DNA of 64,000 bases. Origin: Cryptosporidium bovis. Lineage: Eukaryota > Apicomplexa > Conoidasida > Eucoccidiorida > Cryptosporidiidae. Positions 1 through 10,873 of this stretch are shown piece after piece. Below the pieces are notes generated by a model that saw nothing but the letters and a program-made list of their open reading frames with translations, was not told the origin of the DNA and did not search any database. The translations under genes were made by a program, and so were the position numbers. Numbering within the stretch: the first letter of the stretch is position 1; the number at the start of each line of letters is the position of its first letter. The DNA is taken from NCBI GenBank assembly GCA_009768925.2, contig VHIT02000053.1, positions 62,001-126,000 of the forward strand. The letters are read 5' to 3'.

Positions 1-1970
1 GTGAATTGGATGAAAAATGCCCTTTTTCACACTGTCTTTCTTGGCACAGAAGAAATCCATACGAGTATGCATATAGACCGAATTTGTGTCCCAATGTGGT
101 CTTTCAGAATGAGAACAAAAAGATGCGTGTAAAAAACTATTGTCAAAGAGGAAGAATGTGTATGTTTTCTCATACTAAGGAAGAACAGATGTACCATGTT
201 CTGGTATATAAAACGCAACTTTGTCGCGAATATCCCTTGTGTACCAAACATTATTGCCCATTTGCTCACGGTTTAGACGAGCTTAGGGATCCAGAGAAAA
301 TCGATTTCGATCCCGTTCAGGGACCTGAAGTAATTGAACGTCAAAGACTTATTCACGATAGTAATAAGTTCTCTGACAAAACTGACAATTTGGAAAAACG
401 GAATGGTAATGAAGCGAATTTACAAGATGGAAAATTAAACTCTGATGTATTGTCAGACAATCATGAATCTGCGTCATCTCTTCCTGGAGATTCTTCTAGT
501 TTAAGTAATAAGGCTTCAAAGAACAGCACTAACATTGGCAGTAATTGCAGCAATGATATTAGAAGTTCTCCAAGAATAACTGGAAAAAGCCACTTATCTC
601 CGGCAACCTCTATTTCGACCAGTATAGGTTCCTCTCCTCGAAAAGGCACGAGTCGCATGAATTCTTCGTTTGCGCAAAGAGTCTCTGACAACAATGGCTG
701 TTCAACCGCACCAATCCAAAACTCGAGACAACTTGCTGGTGAACTTACTCCCGTGAACACTTCTAGTAATCATAACTTGCCTCCAACTCCATCAACGGGT
801 TGCGAGACGCCTTTGCACTCGAAAAATCGTCAAACGCAATCTATGAGTAAGAACACTGAATCGAAGAGAATACCTGGAGCTCATAAAAATAACATTGATT
901 CTATTTCGATCCATTCGTCTGTGAATTCTGGAACTGTTTTTAACTCCTGTTCGTCCCTATCTGCACAGGACATGAAAGAACAGATTAACGGTGCAAGGAA
1001 CGATTCTGTAGGAATCTCCGCAGGTGGAACCTTTAATGCTATGGTGAGTGAGAATAGTGATGACTTTTTACATGCAAGGGACTGTGTGAACATCCCGCCG
1101 CCTCCGTACAATGCAATAGGTCTGAACTTCCCTTACAGAGATTCAAATGACCTCTCGTCATCTTCATCTTGTGGACTCCCACTTCCGAATTACGACTTCG
1201 GAAAGCTTTCATGGATGGGTTGTTTTGAAGATAGACAAGGTTTTAAAAGTAATGGCGAATTCGAAAATAAAACAAGAGTTTCGGGCGTGGATTCAACTTC
1301 TGGTATGGACGACTATGGAAATGGTACGGGAGTAGAACAGATGTCTTATTTAATGCACTTGCAACTCTTGTCTCTCTCAGATGCGACATCTGCAGAAAGG
1401 CACAATGTTAACTCACAACAAACACCCGCAGAATGGAGTGGTTTGGATTGTGCCTCTTCCTTTGGAATAAACGGTTCTTGTTGTGGAAGACAGACTATCG
1501 GTAACGATATTAATGGCAGCGACTACTGCTGCGTTGGCCCTGATACACACATTCTAGGCGGAAAGGGAAGCAACACTGGCATCAGAGGAGCGGAAAATGG
1601 TGGTGACGGTTCAGAACGCAATGTAGAGTCTTGCCTTGCAGCCTCACAATTTTACTATCCGAGAAGTATTAACATTCACGACTACAATGGATTTATTAGT
1701 GCGTGTGATAACAAGGTATCTGTTTCTACTACAGAAGCGGATTGTAATGTTGATTCAACTGTTTCTGGAACTGAACCAATTAGAATGAACCCACCAATCG
1801 AACCTGGAAATTACGGTTTGGTTTCTGGAGATGGCGAGGGGAATTCTAGTCCCTGGAGCATGTTTCACCCCGCATTGTTAAACACCAGTAATAATGGAGT
1901 GATAGACAACAGTAGTGGATTCTTCTGGAATGAAGGAAAATGGAGAAATATAACTACAAACAACTACTAA
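1..1970 (+). CDS. CCCH zinc-finger protein, 5'-partial
   Basis: The reading frame is open to the left edge, so the N-terminus lies outside the window. The first methionine-like codon in view is only a TTG at position 6. The visible part opens with the tail of a finger (CPFSH), then a second finger with Cys-x17-Cys-x5-Cys-x3-His ending CMFSH, then a third with Cys-x5-Cys-x4-Cys-x3-His ending CPFAH. This tandem layout, with the intervening RRNPYEYAY and LVYKTQLC segments, resembles the plant TZF and animal Unkempt CCCH families, which bind RNA and control mRNA stability or translation. The remaining roughly 540 residues are Ser/Asn/Gly-rich, without a recognisable domain, and probably disordered. 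The gene ends at a TAA and is followed by a 2.7-kb gene-free stretch. RNA binding is inferred from the fingers; the target is unknown. Confidence 0.85.
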   Translation, partial: ELDEKCPFSHCLSWHRRNPYEYAYRPNLCPNVVFQNENKKMRVKNYCQRGRMCMFSHTKEEQMYHVLVYKTQLCREYPLCTKHYCPFAHGLDELRDPEKIDFDPVQGPEVIERQRLIHDSNKFSDKTDNLEKRNGNEANLQDGKLNSDVLSDNHESASSLPGDSSSLSNKASKNSTNIGSNCSNDIRSSPRITGKSHLSPATSISTSIGSSPRKGTSRMNSSFAQRVSDNNGCSTAPIQNSRQLAGELTPVNTSSNHNLPPTPSTGCETPLHSKNRQTQSMSKNTESKRIPGAHKNNIDSISIHSSVNSGTVFNSCSSLSAQDMKEQINGARNDSVGISAGGTFNAMVSENSDDFLHARDCVNIPPPPYNAIGLNFPYRDSNDLSSSSSCGLPLPNYDFGKLSWMGCFEDRQGFKSNGEFENKTRVSGVDSTSGMDDYGNGTGVEQMSYLMHLQLLSLSDATSAERHNVNSQQTPAEWSGLDCASSFGINGSCCGRQTIGNDINGSDYCCVGPDTHILGGKGSNTGIRGAENGGDGSERNVESCLAASQFYYPRSINIHDYNGFISACDNKVSVSTTEADCNVDSTVSGTEPIRMNPPIEPGNYGLVSGDGEGNSSPWSMFHPALLNTSNNGVIDNSSGFFWNEGKWRNITTNNY

Positions 1971-4646
1971 CTATTTATTTGGTATATATTGTTTAATAAA
2001 ATGTACGGATAACCATATACATTTGGGGTGTATATCGCTAAAATATATCAGCCTGACCTCTATATGTGTGTCTGTCCAAGTTAAACGGTGCTCATTTTGG
2101 TTCCAACTGAAATTAAATGTGCATATATATTGTGAAGTTGTGACATTAATATGTTAAATTGTCACTTTATTGTCAGAAATGATAAATTTCATTGTACTTG
2201 ATGTCATTTTATGTTGCATTTGGTTGCAATTTACGGATGAATAAAAGTCAAACTCGACGTTGATTCGTCTAAGAGTTAAAACAGTCAAGTCAATATATAA
2301 ATTGGATTGAAGTTAGAGGCGATTATTTCCTGTTTTCTACAGCTTTTCTCTTATTGGTCACAGTTATCTTTATTAATAATGTAAATGTTTTTTTCTTATT
2401 ACTATAATTATATTATTATTATTCCGATTGGTTAACCGATTTGAAGATAATGGTGAAAAACGACAAGGAAAGAGTATGGGAGTTGCGACTTGATAAAGTC
2501 TATGCTCATATTTATACACTCGCTTAAGGCTTTACAGTATTGTCCCATTTAGATTGATTACTTCTATATTGTTAATGGCGATAATATCATTGTTAATTAA
2601 ACGTCATTAAATATGTTTACTCTTCCCATTTTGTAATGGAAAGAATAAACATATCATTTTCTTTGATACTACAATGTTAGAAATGAAGCAATATGTTACC
2701 ATTTGAAGATTCATAATATATCATCTGGATTATCCCAGTTTATCTGAAAGACTAGCTATTATAAGTGTATTGAATTATATACTGCTATTTAAATATGAGA
2801 GATTTTCTTTTGCAACTTTATATACGCCTTATTTAAAGAATGAAAGCGACAGTTTCACTTATTCAGGTGAGGTGCGAGTGAACTAAATGCTTACTTAAAG
2901 CGTCTAGTAACTACTCTAGTAGTGATTAAAGTGGTAAATGTGATGATTTTTTTGCAATTAATGATAATGCAAAAATTACATTTATTATGGTGTTAGACTC
3001 ATTTTTAGTGCAGAATGAATAACGGGTGTTTATCTTTTGCTATAGTGAATGGGATTGTATTAAGCCTAGAACGTTTTTTCTTTTCATATTTGGTTTCAAC
3101 CCGTTCATTTACTGAAATTAACTTTAACTGAACCATTTCACCTACTAGTTTCTGAACGGCAACTCAGCAGTAATAATACACGATTCGCATTTGTGATTTA
3201 GTATTGTAGAGTTGACGTTTATATACTTGTGAAATATACTAATTGAGATGTTATTTACTACTATAAAGAAGGGACAAGATACATAGAATCAATCATTGTT
3301 TTTGTCAATCTAATACATTGTCAAATATCTATTATGATTGCCCGATGCACAAAGTTATAATTTAATGGATAAATAATGAGTTTTGAAGCGATTATTGTTC
3401 ACTCACTTATTATTACACCGGTCAAAATGGTTGCAAGATATAATAGCTAATGAAAATAAAATATGTGCATTAATATCACGTACTTATTGCATTTTTCTCT
3501 TTTTATTTGTTTACTTCTTTTATTAATTGATTTATGATCACTATCACCATTACTAAAGTATATTGTGTTGCAAATACTATTTATACTAATCAAGAGTGCA
3601 TGCATGCATAAATTTTCGTGACAGTGAATATAGTTGCATTTTTTTTGGAGTTAATTGGAATTGAGTCTTGCTATTCGTGTAAACGGCATTATTAATGGCA
3701 ATAATGATGACAATTTATTGAAGCCGTGCAATATGTAATGCTAAATACATAGGATACATACTGCTATATGTTTGTTTTACAGTCTTTAGGGTTTTATCTT
3801 ACGTTGTTTAAGTTTTATTTTTTCTATTGGTTTTTGGGTGTTTATTGCTCACTTCCTATTTTTCCTGCATTTCTGTTTTCTAAGTATGAAGGAGAGGCTT
3901 TGAGGATTAAAGGAGTGGGGATGATGATGGGTCGAGTCTTGTTGGTCTCGTGAATTCATTAACATCTACATATATGCACTTTTTCAACTACTTTTTTTTC
4001 GTTTCTCTTATTTCTGCCTTGAAATGTGTATGCATGAACTAGAAACACTTGGAACAGTTGGGGAAACTAAGGGCAGTTTGGTAATGTAAGTTTTACTCGC
4101 GCGGCCCCTAGTGTTTTAATAGGTTCCTCTTTGAGTGCAACTTCAGTGGTGCTTTTTTAGGCATGAGTTAATTGATATATAAATGAAAGAGACATATATT
4201 ATTTGAGTTCGAAGGCAACTATAGTGAACAAATAACATATAACTACGATAATTGTTTTGTAATAAAGACAAGATTATTGCAGGTTTGTATATATATACCT
4301 ATTCAACGTAAAAAAAGGTGTGCATACTACTGTCTAGGGTGATTATTAGTGCATATTTCAACACAAAGGCGGAAAATAAGCAGTAAAAAAAATAATTTAG
4401 TACGGAAGATAAAGTGAAAAAGCGAAACAAAGGCTTTCGTTTTGCTATAAATATAAGGCGAGTTAAATAATAAGGTGACATATATAAAACAAAGCATAGG
4501 AGCAACAAATAAACAATAGAGTTGGGAAATAAGTATATTTCGGTTTAAAGGGAACAGGTAAAATATGAGAATAATGTCATCATAATTACTAATTAAAGGT
4601 AATTAATAAAGACTGGTAAAGTTTATTATTATTATTTTTTGTTTAA
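1971..4646. other. Gene-free stretch, 2.7 kb
   Basis: No convincing coding frame is seen on either strand. The only notable plus-strand frame (3768-3953) is short, hydrophobic and low in complexity. A TGCATGCATGCATA run lies at 3597-3610, the core bound by apicomplexan AP2 factors. An ACCGGT palindrome is at 3417-3422. A more GC-rich patch (CTCGCGCGGCCCC) is near 4096-4108. The stretch probably holds the long 3' UTR of the zinc-finger gene and the promoter of the next gene. An unannotated noncoding RNA cannot be excluded. Confidence 0.6.
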
Positions 4647-6290
4647 ATGAATAGTGAAATAGTGGGTTTTTTGAGGAGAAACATTAAATCTAGAATAGAA
4701 GACTTTAAACAAGGAAGACAAAGTTGGAGACTTAAAGAGTGGCACCATCTACAGTCATTCATATATCTGATATACGGAATAGGATCGTTTATATTTGTGA
4801 GATTAATAGCAAATTCAAGTCCCGATAATAACAATTATGATCACTTTGTAAATGATTCATCGGAATATGGCAGTAATTTACTTCATTGTGGAATAACACC
4901 ACTGTTCAGCTTTATCCCAATTCCAGGTTCTTATATATTAATAATATATTCAGTATACTCACTTTCCATATTGAGTGTGTTTATATCAATTATATCACTT
5001 ATATTGGGTTTTTGTTTTAAGTACTTCAGTAATATACCCAGAAGTTATTTTTTTTCACCTTCTAAAAGGACAAGAATGCTTGGTTTTTCGTGCAAGGTAT
5101 TTCCAATAATAATACAGATACTGAATTTACTTTTCATGTTATTTTTGATTGTACCATTTTTATATATAACAACTAGTGGAGCTTGTTATCGCAGACTTGT
5201 TAGATTTGAGAGAAATAAGGTTCAGAATTGCAGAATATGGGTTAATAAATGTGCTAAAGACAACCGTATATTCGGAAGACACTTGGAATGTAGTCTCAGG
5301 AAAAACTTTAAACACTTTCCAGCCGAAATTGTGGAGGATCCCACTATTGGAGAAAATTTGGATATCCTTATTGGTGGCCCAATGCCATTACTTTGTCCGA
5401 TGTGTAATGAAATAAGAATGGATCAAAATTCTCCACTTTATAAAGGAGAAGCTTATGTCGAACAATTAAAGTCTTCAATATCCAAAATGGAGTCGCAAAC
5501 TCTTGCTGACTACAATAGGAATTTGTACCAATCTGATTCAATTTCGCTTATTCAACTCTTTAAGGCCGCAGGAGAGGTTACTGCTGGTAAACAGAAGGCT
5601 AGAGCTGAAGCAGAAATAGAAGGATTTGAAAGTGGTATAAGTACCCCGAAAAAAGACCAACATTTAGATATAGGAGATTTAGTCTCATTGAATGAGCCAA
5701 TATACATTGATTTTAATTATAGCACAATACCTAAATTTCAACCACCATCAAAAATAAATATTCCATCCAAATACAAATCAATTGTAAATAGATACGTTGC
5801 TGCTTTATCGTCACAAAATAATGATGACTCTTTAATTAATGAAGATGACGTTGGAAAACTCGTTCATAAAACCAAAAAATCACAAAAACCTAAAGATAAG
5901 TCGAAATCACAACTCACTGTTAAACAAGAAAGCGAAATAGAAAGCAGCAGACCTCAAAAAAGCTCTGATTTTAGTGACACAGACAAAGTACTATTCAAAT
6001 TTAGTGGCATTCCTAGCGGAGTTTTACTCTCAAATTATGATATTTACAGTTTAAATATGGAATTTGAGGCAGCAAGGTACCAAATACAAGTCACAATGCA
6101 CGAAGCGAGCAATTTCTCAAGATCCATTTTTGTATTCATGCTTATTTCCCTTATCTTTTGGGCGCTATCACGTTTCTTCTCATTTGTCATTTTTGAAGCT
6201 ACACGTACAGAAGCATGTTTTTATGTTCCTAATACGAAAAAAAGTATTGCATGGTCCGGCATCCGCCGACTCATGGACATTCTCAATTAA
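4647..6290 (+). CDS. Multi-pass membrane protein, unknown function
   Basis: 547 residues, starting at the first ATG after an in-frame AT-rich leader. I do not recognise the family. Hydrophobic segments are visible near residues 31-50, 85-135 (probably two spans) and 150-177, with a last one near residues 492-516, giving about five transmembrane spans. The central roughly 300 residues are soluble. They include a CPMC pair near residue 250 followed by an acidic/charged stretch, and a Lys/Ser-rich linker near 405-435. The short stretch after the last span has Arg and Cys residues. No signal peptide or enzymatic motif is evident. The stop codon lies only 50 bp before the tRNA-Ser gene on the same strand. 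Integral membrane location is well supported; the role is not. Confidence 0.8.
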   Translation: MNSEIVGFLRRNIKSRIEDFKQGRQSWRLKEWHHLQSFIYLIYGIGSFIFVRLIANSSPDNNNYDHFVNDSSEYGSNLLHCGITPLFSFIPIPGSYILIIYSVYSLSILSVFISIISLILGFCFKYFSNIPRSYFFSPSKRTRMLGFSCKVFPIIIQILNLLFMLFLIVPFLYITTSGACYRRLVRFERNKVQNCRIWVNKCAKDNRIFGRHLECSLRKNFKHFPAEIVEDPTIGENLDILIGGPMPLLCPMCNEIRMDQNSPLYKGEAYVEQLKSSISKMESQTLADYNRNLYQSDSISLIQLFKAAGEVTAGKQKARAEAEIEGFESGISTPKKDQHLDIGDLVSLNEPIYIDFNYSTIPKFQPPSKINIPSKYKSIVNRYVAALSSQNNDDSLINEDDVGKLVHKTKKSQKPKDKSKSQLTVKQESEIESSRPQKSSDFSDTDKVLFKFSGIPSGVLLSNYDIYSLNMEFEAARYQIQVTMHEASNFSRSIFVFMLISLIFWALSRFFSFVIFEATRTEACFYVPNTKKSIAWSGIRRLMDILN

Positions 6291-6340
6291 CGCCACTTCC
6301 TTACTATTAACCTCTCTAGTCCGGTCTCCTCGTCCGGGTA

Positions 6341-6422
6341 GTCGATCTGCCCGAGTGGTTAAGGGGCTTGACTAGAAATCAAGTGCGGTCTCCGCGCACA
6401 GGTTCGAATCCTGTGGTCGACG
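6341..6422 (+). tRNA. tRNA-Ser (anticodon AGA)
   Basis: An 82-nt sequence folds as a class II tRNA. The 7-bp acceptor stem GTCGATC pairs with GGTCGAC, followed by discriminator G at 6422. The anticodon stem CTTGA (6367-6371) pairs with TCAAG (6379-6383) around the loop CTAGAAA, placing AGA at 6374-6376. A long GC-rich variable arm follows, as expected for serine tRNA. The B box GGTTCGAATCC is intact and the A-box region TGCCCGAGTGG is present. No intron is seen. A short T run (6424-6428) right after the gene fits an RNA polymerase III terminator. A34 would be modified to inosine to read UCU/UCC/UCA. Confidence 0.97.
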
Positions 6423-7218
6423 CTTTTTGCGTAATTGTAATTTGCAACACAATTTCAAAACAAGTAGCTGTGAGTAGTTGGCCGTTGGTTTTAGTCATGT
6501 ATGAATAGTTTATGTCGTTAGTTGCGAATGGTTACCGTTCCTTGTTATAAGGAATTAATTATACGAGAGAAGGGAGGAAACAATCAAACATGGATAACGA
6601 TTGGAATTGTGGCTAGAATACTTGTATTGAAAATATTTATTTTTAATTAAAACTATATTTAATCACGTTATTTTAATTAGACATTAAATTAATTTTGGTT
6701 TTAAAAACATTATTTTCCATATATTTCAATCGCTTTAACTGTATTCACTTTCTCGCTCTTTTTCTCAATACGGCTTGAGTTAGTTCTGACATTTGGTGCT
6801 TTGCTTCTCACACAAACTAACGGAAAGGTCACCTGCCGCCAGTTTGTAATATTTGTAGTGGCAACTAATCTACACAGTTTAATGTATATTAATTAGAGAA
6901 GAAATAAAAACAGTAAGTAAAAGGGTGTATGTACATAAATAATACATAAGGGTCACGTGAATACAAGTTTTGGGTACCTAGTTTTATAGCAGTTTGTTTT
7001 TACGTGGTAGAAAACCTTTTTTGGTATTGGTGTCAAGAACAATAAGAACACAAGCCAATACAAAACTAACTACCTATTATTTTTTAACTTAAGGCTATAC
7101 TTGTTTCAATCTTGTTAAATTTTGGATGTCCGCACAAAACTTATTTTTTTAAATTTTTAATATATTCTGGTTATTAAAATAAGTAAAGGTGTTTAAGTAT
7201 CAAATATAACATTTAAAT
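6423..7218. other. Intergenic, tRNA terminator and promoter region
   Basis: It begins with the T run that should end the tRNA transcript. The rest is AT-rich and has no coding frame. CCTGCCGCCAG at 6832-6842 is a weak GC element of the kind found in other promoters here. Nothing else is recognised. Confidence 0.5.
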
Positions 7219-7527
7219 ATGATTAAATATAAGAAATATATGGTCAACCTTTTGCTTCTAACTGTTGTGATAATCTATGTTGTAGTTGCAATCATACCAT
7301 TAATTGCAGCCGATTCGTCCGAGTTAAGTGGTGAAAGTAAAAAAAGAAGTTTAACAGTTGATTCAGAGACATACTCTACTAAATCCATTTCAAAAAACTT
7401 TCTTGAAAATCCTTTGACTTATTTTATAATGGTTTGGATGATCGTACACGTCCTTTTGGGAATACTATTCTTTTGTTTTCTAGCTAGTGAAAGAGCACTG
7501 ATGAAACCAACATCCGTTACTCTTTAA
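7219..7527 (+). CDS. Small two-TM or signal-plus-TM protein
   Basis: 102 residues. A hydrophobic segment at residues 10-31 after the basic start MIKYKKY looks like a signal peptide or signal anchor; cleavage near the Ala-Ala-Asp at 31-33 is plausible. A polar Ser/Lys-rich stretch of about 35 residues follows, then a second hydrophobic span near residues 68-90 and a short tail. No family is recognised. The size, the two spans and an isolated position with long spacers on both sides support a genuine small membrane gene, but there is no conserved motif. It could be a small subunit of an ER or parasite surface complex; that is speculation. Confidence 0.6.
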   Translation: MIKYKKYMVNLLLLTVVIIYVVVAIIPLIAADSSELSGESKKRSLTVDSETYSTKSISKNFLENPLTYFIMVWMIVHVLLGILFFCFLASERALMKPTSVTL

Positions 7528-8263
7528 ATTACTTATTCCATTTATTCACTTGTTTGTAACTTTGTTGCCTCTTATTTGTATTCCCCCTACCTTTAATTGA
7601 TTATTTTTGTGTTAAATATTTTAGAATATTTACAAACCGATTCAAAACTGTGAAAGAAAGAAAAAGTATGCGTTTCTTTAATATTTTTCAGTCTTATTTT
7701 TGCCGTATAACTTTGAAACAAACATCCATTAAAGCCATAATGAGAGAAATCTATACAGTGAAATTACAATTGATGTTATGGCAATCAATTTTTTTAGATC
7801 AAAACTAACCCATAAACACGTCAATATTTATATTTCAACACAAACATACACAAGGAAAACATACACAAAGCTTCAAATTTAGCTTAGCAAAACAAATAAC
7901 ATTAATGCTACCATATAGTTTGAATATAAATATAAGCACTATGTGTTGTTAAATTGATTCTTATTGCAAAATTTGACACTATATATGCTAGAAAACATAG
8001 TATAATCATATAAATAATACTAAAACGCTATTTTGATTCATTTCATGTGTCTTTTAGACTAAATATTTTTTGTTTCTATATTTATCATTTCTTATGGTAT
8101 GCGCCGGTACCTATTGGTATTTAATTCTATACCGGTGTGATATCTATCTCGAGAAAAAAAAAGTGAGGAAAGTGAAAAATTAGTGGCAAATAGGGGAAAT
8201 TAAAGTGTGAAACAATAAATATATATACAGAAAAGAATAAGTTCTTTACAAGGCAAGGCTTAA
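7528..8263. other. Intergenic, promoter of AP-4 beta
   Basis: AT-rich and without a coding frame. It contains two copies of a CCGGT element, CCGGTACC at 8104-8111 and TACCGGTG at 8130-8137, about 130-160 bp before the next ATG. The same palindromic core recurs in other promoters of this window. Confidence 0.5.
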
Positions 8264-10873
8264 ATGAGAAGTCGAATATCAGTAAACTACGGTGATACGG
8301 TGGAGGTAACAGATGTGGGGATTGAGAACAAGGAAAACAATGCTGAATTGTTTATAGACCACAGGAGAGGAGAGGTGAATGAGCTTTATGAGAAACTGCA
8401 AAACATAACGCAAATAAAAGATAGAGAGAAGAGATTAGAATTATTTCAAAAGGCAATAGCGCTTATGACTTTGGGAGTGGATGTTTCGTGCTTATATAGT
8501 TTAATGATACTGGCAAGTGCAACACAAGACCAAGTTGAGAAAAAGATAATATATTTTTACCTCACTCACTATGCTGAAAAGAACTCAGATCTTGCACTTT
8601 TGATGGTAAATACACTTAGGAAAGACAGCGTCGATGAAGATCCAGTGATAAGAAGTTTGGCCTTGAGAAGTTTTTCATCCTTAAGAATACCAGTTATGAT
8701 GGAGTATATTGAGACAATATTAAAAAATGGGCTTGATGACGAAATAGGTTACGTTAGGAAGACAGCAGTAATGGGATGCCTAAAGTTGTACCACTACTCT
8801 AAGGAAGAATTTTTTGGAACAAAATTACTTGAAAAATTGCAACACATGATGGAAACTGAGCTTGATCCAAGCACTATTGTGAACATTATATATGTGTTAA
8901 ATGAGATAAATAAAAATGAAGGTGGTGTTGGTTTTTCAAAACATTTTTTATTTAAACTACTTAATAATATAAATATATTCAGTGAATGGGACAAATACAT
9001 TATTTTGCAGCAAACGATAAAATATGTTCATGGAACTATAAATACTGTTGAAGAAACAGGGACAGAGGAAGAAGATAATACATATCAAATGCTTAATTTA
9101 TTGGATGACATAATCAGACATTCTAGCCCAACTACTTTCTTAACATGTGTAGAATTATTTATAATGTTGACAAAATCCCATCCAAATTTATTCACTCATG
9201 CTATAGAGAGGGTAAAAGGACCTATATTTACACAAATATCAACATCAATACCTGAAATATCTTATGTTATATATTCAACATTATTATCTTTGTTTTCATT
9301 TCTTTCAGACTATTCTGAGGACGGAAAATTAATAGTTAAAAGCGAAAGTAGATTCTATTCAAAAAGCTTATTATCACATTTTGAAGATGAATATGGCCTT
9401 TTGTTTTTGAGAAACGGGGATCCAAGTTATATTAAAAACGTTAAGCTTGACTTACTGCCGTTTATAAGCTCTAAAAGTAATTCAATTTCCATATTAGAAG
9501 AGCTTTATTACTATTCTTTTGAAATCGATGATAGTAGTTTGTTGCACAAATCTGTTTACATTATGTCCATAATTGCGATTAAATATGCGCAAATTATTAA
9601 AGATGAAGTTGAGGATAACATTAATACTGAAGAAACATCACTTGAAAATTATTATGAGAATTCAATATTAACTGATGAATTTATTCTTAAATATATTAAA
9701 TACATTGAATGTTTTCTCATATCTGAGGACGAGACAAAACTTAGTTCTGCATTGATGGGGCTTGAACTTATAATGGAATCTTTTCCATGCATTATTTATA
9801 ACACGATTAAAGAGTACTTTGACATTAGTTTGGTTGAAAATCTAACGTTTAAAACCAATGGAATTTGTTCTTTTTTATGGATAATGACAAAAAACCCGGA
9901 TTTAATACAAGATAACATATCTAATATACTTGAACACGTTGTTTCATTATTAATTGATACTTACGACTCCAATTTAAACAATTCGGGTGAAGCATACCAC
10001 ATACCTTCAAGGAGTTTCAGTATTGTGCTAGCAAGCTGCTGTAGACTCTTCTTTTACTCACCAGACGATATAAGGCCAACACTCGGAAAATATTTGTCTT
10101 TTACTATCGAAAGATTGGACTACCCTGAAGTAAAAGATCAAGCATTGTTTTACTACAGACTGCTTCAGTATGATTGCAAAATAGCAAAGAAAATAATAGA
10201 TCATGACCCAAAATTCTATTCTTATAATAACTCTAATTCATTAAATATACTTGAAAATTACTTTAATAACTGGAAAAAGGATTTGTTCTCCAATTTTAAC
10301 ACTTGCTCAGGTATTTCCAATATATACAAAAGTTGTGGCTCTAAAATGAATTTCTTTGGAAGATATTTAAATAATACAGTCGGTGATGGTAGTGGTATTA
10401 AGAGTAGTGAAAATGAATCGTCTTGTAGCTTTGGAAGTGATTTGGTTTTTAAAAAGTCTGCGTTAATCCGACCAGAAGAATTTGAAAAGCACTGGAACAA
10501 ACTTAAAAATATTGAGTTTAATACCGAAATAGAAGTTAATTTAAATCTCAAATTTGAAAGTTTAGAGTTTTTAGATAGCTTTGAGGACGACCTTTCTGAA
10601 ATCTTTGTCTACTGCATTGCCTCAGGCAAAATTGACGATAACAATTTCAAATTATTTTTATATGGAATTGCATGCAACAAAAACAACACAGATGTATATT
10701 GTCTTTCTGAACTAATTATTAAACACCTATTTGAATCCAAATATAGGATAACTTGTTTTATAAGGTGTTTTTCTAAATCATACAAACATGGAGAGAAAAT
10801 AAATAATCAATGGTACTCTGAAGAAATGTGGAAAGCAATTAAATCAATACTTAACAAGTACACACTCCAATGA
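8264..10873 (+). CDS. AP4B1: AP complex beta subunit, probably AP-4 beta
   Basis: 869 residues. The N-terminal roughly 550 residues form an adaptin/HEAT-type trunk: a GEVNELYEKL start, ALMTLGVDVSCL, a repeat with YFYLTHYAEKNSDLALL, then DEDPVIRSLALRS and YVRKTAVMGCLKLYH. These segments are characteristic of beta adaptins. The variants MTLGVDVS, ALRSFSSLR and LKLYH resemble AP-4 beta more than AP-1/2 beta, as I remember those sequences. The C-terminal third is divergent, with a Ser/Asn hinge near 700-735 and an ear-like region after it. The product would be one large chain of a heterotetrameric coat acting at the trans-Golgi or endosomes. The beta-adaptin call is firm; the AP-4 assignment is from motif similarity and should be tested by phylogeny. 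No intron is evident. Confidence 0.85.
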   Translation: MRSRISVNYGDTVEVTDVGIENKENNAELFIDHRRGEVNELYEKLQNITQIKDREKRLELFQKAIALMTLGVDVSCLYSLMILASATQDQVEKKIIYFYLTHYAEKNSDLALLMVNTLRKDSVDEDPVIRSLALRSFSSLRIPVMMEYIETILKNGLDDEIGYVRKTAVMGCLKLYHYSKEEFFGTKLLEKLQHMMETELDPSTIVNIIYVLNEINKNEGGVGFSKHFLFKLLNNINIFSEWDKYIILQQTIKYVHGTINTVEETGTEEEDNTYQMLNLLDDIIRHSSPTTFLTCVELFIMLTKSHPNLFTHAIERVKGPIFTQISTSIPEISYVIYSTLLSLFSFLSDYSEDGKLIVKSESRFYSKSLLSHFEDEYGLLFLRNGDPSYIKNVKLDLLPFISSKSNSISILEELYYYSFEIDDSSLLHKSVYIMSIIAIKYAQIIKDEVEDNINTEETSLENYYENSILTDEFILKYIKYIECFLISEDETKLSSALMGLELIMESFPCIIYNTIKEYFDISLVENLTFKTNGICSFLWIMTKNPDLIQDNISNILEHVVSLLIDTYDSNLNNSGEAYHIPSRSFSIVLASCCRLFFYSPDDIRPTLGKYLSFTIERLDYPEVKDQALFYYRLLQYDCKIAKKIIDHDPKFYSYNNSNSLNILENYFNNWKKDLFSNFNTCSGISNIYKSCGSKMNFFGRYLNNTVGDGSGIKSSENESSCSFGSDLVFKKSALIRPEEFEKHWNKLKNIEFNTEIEVNLNLKFESLEFLDSFEDDLSEIFVYCIASGKIDDNNFKLFLYGIACNKNNTDVYCLSELIIKHLFESKYRITCFIRCFSKSYKHGEKINNQWYSEEMWKAIKSILNKYTLQ

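Noticed and set aside
3768-3953. 61-residue plus-strand frame
   Set aside because: Phe/Leu-rich translation of T-rich DNA, no motif and no neighbouring splice-compatible exon; it looks like a chance frame in a spacer.
4096-4108. GC-rich patch in the first gene-free stretch as a possible RNA gene
   Set aside because: Too short, and no tRNA boxes, stem pairing or terminator context could be found.
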